The position numbers and the translations under genes were made by a program. Shown here piece by piece: positions 17,334 through 24,458 of a stretch of 40,614 nucleotides of DNA; within the stretch, counting starts at the first letter, position 1; every line of letters begins with the position of its first letter. Source of the DNA: Neptuniibacter marinus (GTDB lineage Bacteria; Pseudomonadota; Gammaproteobacteria; Pseudomonadales; Balneatricaceae). The DNA lies in contig NZ_LUTR01000028.1 of assembly GCF_001597725.1 (NCBI RefSeq), forward strand, positions 1 through 40,614. Reading direction: 5' to 3'. The notes beneath the pieces are model-generated. The model was given only the letters and a program-made list of their open reading frames with translations. It did no database searches and was not told where the DNA came from.

Positions 17334-17561
17334 TTATCTCCAGAATACTTTTTCAGATTCTAGTTTTGCTTGCTTAAGAGTGAGCCCTATATCTCTTAGT
17401 TGATCAGCATTTAGCAGGGCTAATTGTTTTCTGGATTGATAATTATGCTGCCACAGTTCTAATCGCTGTTTTATATTCTGTAGAACAGAATTTAAATTAA
17501 AACTTATCTGAGTTTTCGATTCTAAGTGGCTTTTTAAGTATGATCTAGATAAAGGTATCAT
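17334..17561 (-). CDS. Small DUF1127 protein
   Basis: This 75-residue protein has a C-terminal DUF1127 motif (SRKQLALLNADQLRDIGLTLKQAKLESEKVFW). DUF1127 proteins are small, basic, and in some bacteria act as RNA- or protein-binding regulators in phosphate, stress or developmental responses; the function of this one is unknown. AGGGGG lies a few bases before the ATG at 17561. It is transcribed divergently from a LysR regulator, a common arrangement that suggests control by that regulator. Confidence 0.82.
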   Translation of the reverse strand: MIPLSRSYLKSHLESKTQISFNLNSVLQNIKQRLELWQHNYQSRKQLALLNADQLRDIGLTLKQAKLESEKVFWR

Positions 17562-17629
17562 GGTATCCCCCTAAAAATAGGTTGCATTTTGTTGTTATAT
17601 AGTTAGATTTTCGTCTATTTTGAGGGTTT

Positions 17630-17641
17630 AGTCGCTATACT
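17630..17641 (+). promoter_or_regulatory. Possible promoter element for the LysR gene
   Basis: AGTCGCTATACT contains a -10-like TATACT that would start transcription about 37 bases before the LysR ATG. The identical 12-mer occurs at 23357-23368, upstream of the solute-binding protein gene. I found no convincing -35 box, so the assignment is weak. Confidence 0.3.
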
Positions 17642-17684
17642 GACAAACGATATATTTTTAAATTCACTTAAGAAAAAATTAACT

Positions 17685-18617
17685 ATGACTAGGTTGCCAC
17701 CATTAAAAGCTCTAAGAGTATTTCAGTTTGCTGCAGAGAGTGGCAGCTTTAAATTAGCGGCAGAAAAGCTTAATGTGACGCAAGCGGCCATTAGCCAGCA
17801 GATAAAACTGTTAGAAGATTTTTTTGGTGAACCATTATTTTTACGCCTTAATCGAGAAGTGCGGGCAACCCCATCTGCTCATAGGCTTTTACCTTATATT
17901 CAGCAAGCTTTTGCTTTAATTGAGGAGGGTAGTAAAACCTTGGAGCAGGACTCTTTTTCCCATCAATTGAAAATCACGTCCATTCCCTCGTTTGCCGCTC
18001 AGTGGTTAATTCCTAAATTAGGCGCCTTTCAGACACAGCATCCCGACTTGAGCTGTTTTGTTTCCACCTCTCTAGATTTACATGATTTTAGTGATGACTC
18101 TCAAGACCTTGCTATTCGGTTTGGTTCTGGAGGGTTCGTGGGATTAGAGGAGCGAATGATCGCTAATGATTATATCTTGCCACTTTGTCATCCCATGTTA
18201 TTAGAACAGCTTAATAGGGGAGAGAGGACGATTGATGAGATGCCTATTCTTTTGGATAGCTCACAGGAATTAGAGACTTTAAATAATGCTTTTAAAGCTA
18301 TGTTTGGCGGAACCAGTAAGGTCGCTTTACAAGTAAAAGATTCAAGCCTGCTTATGAATGCAGCCCTTAATGGTCAAGGCGTTGCTCCAATTCGTTACAG
18401 TTTAGCATTTGAGTTAATTCAGAGAGGGCAGTTGGTGTGCCCCGTTAATTTTTATTGGCATTCTGTTTTTAGTTATTACTTAGTCGCACCGGAAGCTTAT
18501 TTTCAGCGGCATAAAGTGAAAGTGTTTAGCCAATGGATTATTAACGAAGTATCGGTGATCGAAAGCACTTGGCAAGTATATAAACAGAAAGCAGGGCTGC
18601 AATTACAAAGGCTTTAG
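17685..18617 (+). CDS. LysR-family transcriptional regulator (GcvA-like)
   Basis: This 310-residue regulator has a winged helix-turn-helix at the N terminus (LRVFQFAAESGSFKLAAEKLNVTQAAISQQIKLLED, about 10-45) and a LysR substrate-binding domain (about 95-300). The PPLKALRVF start and overall sequence resemble the GcvA group. The effector is unknown. LysR proteins usually act on the divergent neighbour, here the DUF1127 gene 123 bases away. Confidence 0.9.
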   Translation: MTRLPPLKALRVFQFAAESGSFKLAAEKLNVTQAAISQQIKLLEDFFGEPLFLRLNREVRATPSAHRLLPYIQQAFALIEEGSKTLEQDSFSHQLKITSIPSFAAQWLIPKLGAFQTQHPDLSCFVSTSLDLHDFSDDSQDLAIRFGSGGFVGLEERMIANDYILPLCHPMLLEQLNRGERTIDEMPILLDSSQELETLNNAFKAMFGGTSKVALQVKDSSLLMNAALNGQGVAPIRYSLAFELIQRGQLVCPVNFYWHSVFSYYLVAPEAYFQRHKVKVFSQWIINEVSVIESTWQVYKQKAGLQLQRL

Positions 18618-18627
18618 CTTGTAATTG
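18600..18627 (+). terminator. Hairpin over the LysR stop codon
   Basis: CAATTACAA (18600-18608) and TTGTAATTG (18619-18627) form 9-bp arms around a 10-base loop that includes the TAG stop, followed by TTTA. The stem is AT-rich and the T-run short, so termination is possible but unproven. Confidence 0.4.
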
Positions 18628-18738
18628 TTTACTGCTGGTTGATCTATAACTGGCATGAAGACTGCACTAATTAAATGCAAATTATAGAATTCCGTGCTCA
18701 ATTTGATCGCGTTCTCGCTATATAAAGGGTCTGGCGTA

Positions 18739-18786
18739 TATACAAGCAACTATATAAGTACCTATACAGGTAACTATACAAACAAC
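18739..18786 (+). repeat. Four tandem 12-bp repeats upstream of the sensor kinase gene
   Basis: Four directly adjacent 12-bp units are visible: TATACAAGCAAC, TATATAAGTACC, TATACAGGTAAC and TATACAAACAAC, with consensus TATACAAGTAAC. The middle also forms an inverted repeat TACCT-ATAC-AGGTA. The array ends about 110 bp before the kinase start. Spacing of 12 bp is close to one helical turn, as expected for cooperative binding of a regulator on one DNA face, possibly the LuxR-type response regulator of the same operon (inference). The rest of 18628-18888 shows no gene. Confidence 0.75.
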
Positions 18787-18894
18787 TTAGGTTTGCTTGA
18801 TCTTGATGATGTTATTTATTGATGCATTGTTTTTGTGCGCTAATGCTCTTTGGTGGTGCGATTTTCTGTGGGCATTTTCTAGTGGTGGGTGAGT

Positions 18895-21800
18895 ATGAGT
18901 GCTTCGCAGCGCATTTTAAAAGAGCGGCGACATTACAATAAATGGGTAGCAAACCAAACATTAGAGGACTATGCGCTGCGTTTTACTGCGGTGGGTGGTC
19001 GTCATATGAGTATTTCCAAGGTGGGGATGACAGCTCTTGGTGCTGCTTCGTTTTTGGCTCTCGAAGGTTTAGCGGCGGCGGTTACGCTTAGCTATGGCTT
19101 CACTAATACCATCACGGCCATGTTGGCTGTTTGTTTGGTTCTGTTTGTCACCGGCTTTCCTATTGCTTATTACTGTGCGAAACATGGATTAGATATAGAT
19201 CTACTTACCCGTGGCGCTGGCTTTGGTTATTTGGGGTCGACTATTACCTCGCTGATCTATGCCTCCTTTACCTTTATTTTCTTTGCCATTGAAGCCGCTA
19301 TTCTCGCCTCCGCTTTAAATGTTTTGCTCGGGATTCCGTTATTTATTGGCTATGTTATCTGTGCGGTTGCTGTTATCCCTATTGTGACCCACGGTATTAC
19401 TGCAATCAGTAAATTTCAGGTAGGCACTCAATATATATGGCTGCTCTTACAATGCTCAGCTTTGGCCGTGGTGTTGATCTACGAATACGATAGTTTAAAG
19501 GGTTGGACTGAATTTGTAGCACCGCAAGCGCCCCAAGGAGATAGTTTTAACTTAGTGTTGTTTGGATCTGCTGTATCTATTTTTATTGCCTTAGTTGCGC
19601 AAATAGGTGAACAAGCCGATTACCTACGTTTTATGCCCCCTAAAACCCAAGAAAATCGAAAACAATGGTGGTTTTGGTTAGTGCTCTCTGGCCCTGGTTG
19701 GGTCTGGGTTGGGTTTATAAAAATGTTATTAGGCTCATTTTTAGCTTATTTAGCCTTTACTCAGCTAATGCCATTTGAGCAAGCTACAGATCCTACCTAT
19801 CTCTATCAGCAAGTGTTTCTAACATTGACGGAATCACCGGTTATATCATTGATTCTTGCGGCGGTGATGGTGATTCTGTGTCAAATGAAGATTAATGTGA
19901 CTAATGCATATGCAGGGTCTATCGCCTGGTCAAACTTCTTTTCCCGTTTAACCCATAGTCACCCTGGCCGAGTAGTGTGGTTGGTCTTTAATGTCTCTAT
20001 CGCCTTGCTATTGATGGAGCTGGGTATATACCAAGCCTTAGAAGCGATTTTAGGTACCTTTGCTATCCTTGCGCTGGGCTGGTTGGGGTCACTATCAGCG
20101 GATCTGTTAATTAATAAACCTTTAGGTTTAAGCCCTAAAAATATTGAGTTTAAACGTGCTCACCTATATGACATTAACCCTGTAGGCATCGGCTCTATGC
20201 TGATTTCAACCATATTGGGTATGCTTGCCTACTTGGGCTTGCTAGGGGAGCTGGCTAAGCCTTTATGTCATTTTGTTACTTTGCTCTCCTGCTTTATCTG
20301 TGTGCCGTTGATCGCATGGCTGACCAAGGGACGTTATTACATCGCTAGAGAATCAAGCAATCTGAGCCATTTCTTGAGCAAAGAAAAGCGTATACATCCG
20401 GCAGCATTAACAACATTGACCTGCGGTATTTGTGAGAACAAATTTGAATTGGAGGATATGGCTTATTGCCCCGCTTATGAGCAGCCGATCTGCTCATTAT
20501 GTTGCTCATTGGATGTGCGTTGTTTAGATGGCTGTAAGCCAAAAACAGGTTTTTCACAAAGTGTATTAAAAAATTTATACCGTTATCTTCCCCGTATGGC
20601 AGTACGCTCGATCTACTCTAGATTAGGGCGGTTTATCACTTGGGTGTTTAGTGTGAACCTCGTTTTGGGCGGATTGCTGTTGCTAATCTATATTCAGATG
20701 AAGCCCGCCAATGCCGCGGAAATTTTGTTACTTGAGAAAACCTTTATTTCGTTGTTTATTACGCTGTTTATCGCCTCAGGCGTTGCGACTTGGGTATTTT
20801 TGCTTGCACACGAAAGTAGAGTCACAGCACAAAAAGAGTCTAACCGGCAAAGTTTAAAGCTTACCCGTGAGATCGATGCCCATGAGCAGACGGATAAAGA
20901 GCTACAGCAGGCTAAAGAACATGCTGAGCGAGCAAATGCTGCCAAAAGTCGTTATCTAACAGGTATCAGTCATGAACTTCGTACTCCTTTGCAATCAATT
21001 TTAGGTTATGCGCAGTTACTGGGAGAGAAAGAAAGCATTGCAGACGAACATAAACGCGGCTTAAAGATTATTCATCGTAGTGGGCAGTATTTGACTGATT
21101 TAATTGAAGGTTTACTTGATATATCAAAGATAGAAGCGGGCCGATTGGATCTATACCGTAATCAAGTGAAACTACCTGAACTTATCGATCAATTGGCGCA
21201 AATGTTTGGCGTACAAGCGGAACAAAAGCATCTGAAATTTACCTGCCGAATTAATAATCCTTTACCTGATGTCGTTATTACCGATGAAAAGCGGTTACGA
21301 CAGATCTTAATTAATCTCCTCTCAAATGCGATTAAATACACACCCCAAGGTAATATCGATTTTGAAATAAACTACCGCAACCAAGTAGCAGAATTCTGTA
21401 TCCGTGATACAGGTCCAGGAATAGATGAAGATCACTTGCAGCGTATTTTCGATCCTTTTGAAAGGGTCCGCAATAGAGATACGGCAAGCCTTCCAGGAAC
21501 GGGGTTGGGGTTAACCATTGTAAAATTGTTGGCTGAAATTATGGGCGGAGATCTTCAGGTGGATAGTCAGCTTAACAAAGGCTCTGAATTTAAAGTTAGC
21601 CTATTATTACCTTGGGTTGATAGTGTGCATGAGGATGAGCCTAAATTACGTAAAGCTATGGGCTATGAAGGATTCCAACGCACGATCTGTTTGGTTGATG
21701 ACGATCCGGTTTTACGCGGCTTATTGTCAGACCTGTTAGTTCCGCTGGGGTTTAATACGGTGGAAGCCCATGATGCCTATAGCTGTCTCCAATTGGTTAA

Positions 21801-22365
21801 AGAGGTGAGGCCAGACCTTTTTCTACTGGATATATCTATGCCCGGCATGAGTGGCCTAGAGCTAGCAAGTCAGCTTAGAGAGGAAAGGTATAGAGAGCCG
21901 ATTGTGATGCTTTCGGCCGATGCGCAGGAGTATAATCAACAGGAAGATTATAAGTTGGTTTATGATGATTACTTGGTTAAACCGGTGAGTAACCATCTCT
22001 TGTTGGATAAGCTTGCTCAGCACCTTGATTTAGATTGGGTGTACCGTACTGAAACTTTAAACGTTGTTGTTCCAAGTAGCTTGCAAATTAATTCGGAGGT
22101 TGATGCTGGAACTCCACTTGATAACTTGAAGAATCGGACAGATTTAGCGGCAAGGCCCCCAGTTAAAAATCTTCCTAAGCACAGTCTGTTGTTAGAGCTT
22201 AAAGCCTATGCTGAAATGGGTTATCAAAAAGGTGTTAATAATATATTACAGCAGATTGATGAAGAGGGTATTTTGAACGCTGAAGCATTTGGGCATTTAC
22301 AAGGTTTATCCCAAGCATTTCAATTTGAAAAACTTGCACAACATATCGAGGCATATACGTTATGA
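18895..22365 (+). CDS. NCS1 permease-like hybrid sensor histidine kinase/response regulator
   Basis: This protein of about 1156 residues is a transporter-linked kinase. Residues 40-475 are an NCS1 (purine-cytosine permease) type membrane domain with about 12 helices. A cysteine cluster follows (C512-x2-C515, C527, C535-x2-C538-C539, C545-x3-C549, numbering from GTG 18889), resembling a zinc-binding knuckle. Two further helices (585-605, 620-640) lead through a coiled coil to HisKA with SHELRTP (His695), HATPase (LSNAIKYT, DTGPG, GTGLGL), a receiver domain (Asp981 in LLDISMPGMSG) and a helical tail. The plan parallels CbrA, where an SLC5 transporter is joined to a kinase. A nucleobase, allantoin or urea-related signal is plausible but unproven. 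ATG 18895 is preferred over GTG 18889. It overlaps the next gene by 4 bases. Confidence 0.88.
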   Translation: MSASQRILKERRHYNKWVANQTLEDYALRFTAVGGRHMSISKVGMTALGAASFLALEGLAAAVTLSYGFTNTITAMLAVCLVLFVTGFPIAYYCAKHGLDIDLLTRGAGFGYLGSTITSLIYASFTFIFFAIEAAILASALNVLLGIPLFIGYVICAVAVIPIVTHGITAISKFQVGTQYIWLLLQCSALAVVLIYEYDSLKGWTEFVAPQAPQGDSFNLVLFGSAVSIFIALVAQIGEQADYLRFMPPKTQENRKQWWFWLVLSGPGWVWVGFIKMLLGSFLAYLAFTQLMPFEQATDPTYLYQQVFLTLTESPVISLILAAVMVILCQMKINVTNAYAGSIAWSNFFSRLTHSHPGRVVWLVFNVSIALLLMELGIYQALEAILGTFAILALGWLGSLSADLLINKPLGLSPKNIEFKRAHLYDINPVGIGSMLISTILGMLAYLGLLGELAKPLCHFVTLLSCFICVPLIAWLTKGRYYIARESSNLSHFLSKEKRIHPAALTTLTCGICENKFELEDMAYCPAYEQPICSLCCSLDVRCLDGCKPKTGFSQSVLKNLYRYLPRMAVRSIYSRLGRFITWVFSVNLVLGGLLLLIYIQMKPANAAEILLLEKTFISLFITLFIASGVATWVFLLAHESRVTAQKESNRQSLKLTREIDAHEQTDKELQQAKEHAERANAAKSRYLTGISHELRTPLQSILGYAQLLGEKESIADEHKRGLKIIHRSGQYLTDLIEGLLDISKIEAGRLDLYRNQVKLPELIDQLAQMFGVQAEQKHLKFTCRINNPLPDVVITDEKRLRQILINLLSNAIKYTPQGNIDFEINYRNQVAEFCIRDTGPGIDEDHLQRIFDPFERVRNRDTASLPGTGLGLTIVKLLAEIMGGDLQVDSQLNKGSEFKVSLLLPWVDSVHEDEPKLRKAMGYEGFQRTICLVDDDPVLRGLLSDLLVPLGFNTVEAHDAYSCLQLVKEVRPDLFLLDISMPGMSGLELASQLREERYREPIVMLSADAQEYNQQEDYKLVYDDYLVKPVSNHLLLDKLAQHLDLDWVYRTETLNVVVPSSLQINSEVDAGTPLDNLKNRTDLAARPPVKNLPKHSLLLELKAYAEMGYQKGVNNILQQIDEEGILNAEAFGHLQGLSQAFQFEKLAQHIEAYTL

Positions 22366-23273
22366 ATACCGCTCTAGGGAAAGAGATCGTGCTGGTGGTT
22401 GATGATTCACCTGACGCATTGAGCCTTATTAATGATGCTTTAGAGCACGCGGGTATGGATGTGTTGGTTGCTCTAGAGGGACGCCAAGCACTGACGATCG
22501 CAAAAAGGATACGGCCTGATATTATCTTATTAGATGCGATTATGCCTAATATGGATGGTTTTGAAACCTGCTTAGCGCTTAAAGCGGACCCTTCACTAGC
22601 GTCAATCCCCGTGATTTTTATGACAGGTTTAACAGATACCTGTGATGTTGTTCGAGGGCTAGAGGCGGGAGGTGTTGATTACCTTACAAAACCTATTAAC
22701 CCAAGTGAGTTATTAGCTCGCATGCGGGTTCATTTGGCTAATGCGCGTCAGGCGGTCAGTGTCGAATCAGCACTTGATAGTAGTGGTCAGCACTTAGTAA
22801 CAGTGGATACACAAGGGGTGATGTTATGGGGGACACCGCAAGCCCATGCTCTGTTGGCAAAAGCGGGCATTGGTTCGTTGGGTCAAGCTAAAGCGCTGGT
22901 GCCGCAAATTCAGCGTTGGCTTGAGCAGCCTAAACTTGCTCAAAATCAAACTTTAAAGGTAAAAAACCTTAGTTATCCTTTAGAGCTTAAACTCGTCGCA
23001 TACCAAAACAACAATCAGATATTGGTTAGGCTGATTGATGGAAATCGGCCTACAGGTTCAACGCTGTTAAAAAGTAAGTTATCCATTACGGAAAGAGAAT
23101 CAGAAGTACTGCATTGGATAGCCAATGGTAAAACGAACCGTGAGATTGCTGAAATTCTTGAGATGAGCCCTAGAACAGTGAATAAACATCTTGAGCAGAT
23201 ATTCCCTAAATTAGGGGTAGAGAATAGAACCGCTGCTGCGGGAGTTGCCTTGAGAGTGTTGGCCACTGAATAA
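22362..23273 (+). CDS. Response regulator with LuxR-type DNA-binding domain
   Basis: This 303-residue protein has a receiver domain (phosphoacceptor Asp58 in DIILLDAIMPNMDG; VVDDSP acidic pocket; T in FMTGLTD; K in YLTKPI), a middle segment of about 100 residues without a recognised domain, and a C-terminal LuxR/NarL helix-turn-helix (LSITERESEVLHWIANGKTNREIAEILEMS, about 235-295). It overlaps the kinase gene as ATGA, so the two form one translationally coupled two-component system. Targets are unknown; the tandem repeats at 18739 and the region upstream of urtA are candidates. Confidence 0.9.
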   Translation: MNTALGKEIVLVVDDSPDALSLINDALEHAGMDVLVALEGRQALTIAKRIRPDIILLDAIMPNMDGFETCLALKADPSLASIPVIFMTGLTDTCDVVRGLEAGGVDYLTKPINPSELLARMRVHLANARQAVSVESALDSSGQHLVTVDTQGVMLWGTPQAHALLAKAGIGSLGQAKALVPQIQRWLEQPKLAQNQTLKVKNLSYPLELKLVAYQNNNQILVRLIDGNRPTGSTLLKSKLSITERESEVLHWIANGKTNREIAEILEMSPRTVNKHLEQIFPKLGVENRTAAAGVALRVLATE

Positions 23274-23666
23274 AGAATATCTGTATATAACTCATATGCT
23301 TGTATAGACTATTTCGAGTGACAGAAAGCGGATTTGAATGCTCTTATTTCTTTTAAAGTCGCTATACTTTAGATTGATATAATGCCCGTGTTCACGTAAA
23401 AAATCGTCTATTTCCTATTATTTATCATCCTTCATGTATCACTTTTCGACGGCTAATATTTCTTGTTAACCTATGTTTAATCAATGAAATAAACACCTGT
23501 ATTTATATGTAAGTAAGACAATTTAACTAAGACTAAAGTCTTTTCTTTCTTTCGGGAAAATAGTCGTTAAGTTCATAAAACAGAGACTAACAATTTTTAA
23601 GATAAGGTTTATGATGGATTATAGTGGGGACTGTTGGTACATACCAACAGATAGAGGGGAGTTGTT
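23274..23666. other. Intergenic region with candidate promoter and hairpins
   Basis: This stretch of 390 bases holds a -10-like TATAAT at 23378-23383, the 12-mer AGTCGCTATACT at 23357 shared with 17630, and a copy of GCTTGTATA (23298-23306), the reverse complement of the core of the 18739 repeats. It also has an inverted repeat AAGACT-AA-AGTCTT (23529-23542). No open frame looks coding. Confidence 0.4.
23631..23650 (+). promoter_or_regulatory. Hairpin just before the ribosome site of the solute-binding protein gene
   Basis: CTGTTGGT (23631-23638) and ACCAACAG (23643-23650) form a perfect 8-bp stem with a 4-base loop. It ends 5 bases before GGGGAG and 16 bases before the ATG at 23667. It may be an operator or an RNA element affecting translation; no T-run follows. 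Confidence 0.5.
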
Positions 23667-24452
23667 ATGCGTTGTTTTAAAAGTGAATTTTATTCTTTTG
23701 CTGCTTTAATTTTGTTCTTATTTATTCCAGCGGCTCAGTCTGCAGAGCAGCAGGTAGAACCAATAACGCTTTATACTGTTAACTACCCTCCTTATTCTAT
23801 CATTCGTTCAGATGGAGCCTTTGAAGGGGTTGATGTGGATGTAGTTCGAGCGGCATTCTTAGCTGTAGGTATCAATATCCATTTTAAAACAGCGCCCTGG
23901 AAACGAATCTTAAAAAATATACAGCATGGCTACATTTTGGCCAGTATAACCTGTTCAAAACGCCCTGATAGGTCAGCGTATATCAAGTATAGCGATCCAA
24001 TAAGTGTTGCTAATCAAGTTGCAGTAATGGCTTCTGCAAGTGACGCTAGCGCATTGGTGAAATTTTCAGACCTTAATAAATTTGAGGTAACGGTTGTTGA
24101 TGGCTGGGGAATTGAAAAGGAGCTGACTGACTCAGGGATAGAACATACGACCACACCGAGCATTAGTAGTGGAATTAATGCCGTTTTAAACCGAGGGGTT
24201 GATGTTTTCTATAACGGGGATGCAGCAACATTATTTGTCGCAAAGAAGTTAGGTGTGCAAGACCAGATAAAAATAAAGCACTTTGTTGATCGAGAAGCGA
24301 CCCTTTTTCACCTCTGCTTCAGTAAAAAAAATCATAATACAGAGTACTTAGTTCATCAGTTTAATAAGGGACTAAAGGTTATTAAAAAAAATGGTACGTA
24401 TCAGGCTATATATGAAAAATACTTGTCATCAAATTTGATCACCAATTATTAA
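23667..24452 (+). CDS. Periplasmic solute-binding protein (SBP_bac_3 type)
   Basis: This 261-residue protein has a signal peptide (cleavage near AAQSA-EQ) and a family 3 solute-binding fold. It begins ITLYTVNYPPYSIIRSDGAFEGVDVDVVRAAF, the usual amino-acid-binding start, and contains ISVANQVAVM and a C-terminal GTYQAIYEKYL. No ABC permease or ATPase follows. Instead a membrane GGDEF-EAL protein starts 6 bases after its stop, so it probably serves as a periplasmic ligand sensor for that enzyme rather than for transport. The ligand is unknown. Confidence 0.85.
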   Translation: MRCFKSEFYSFAALILFLFIPAAQSAEQQVEPITLYTVNYPPYSIIRSDGAFEGVDVDVVRAAFLAVGINIHFKTAPWKRILKNIQHGYILASITCSKRPDRSAYIKYSDPISVANQVAVMASASDASALVKFSDLNKFEVTVVDGWGIEKELTDSGIEHTTTPSISSGINAVLNRGVDVFYNGDAATLFVAKKLGVQDQIKIKHFVDREATLFHLCFSKKNHNTEYLVHQFNKGLKVIKKNGTYQAIYEKYLSSNLITNY

Positions 24453-24458
24453 CAGGGT

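Noticed and set aside
18739-18786. CRISPR-like array
   Set aside because: The units are 12 bp and directly adjacent with no spacers, and there are no cas genes; a tandem binding-site array fits better.
23611-23745. Short upstream ORF (MMDYSGDCWYIPTDRG...) overlapping the start of the solute-binding protein gene
   Set aside because: It is out of frame with the signal peptide, lacks a ribosome site of its own, and is better explained by the hairpin sequence.
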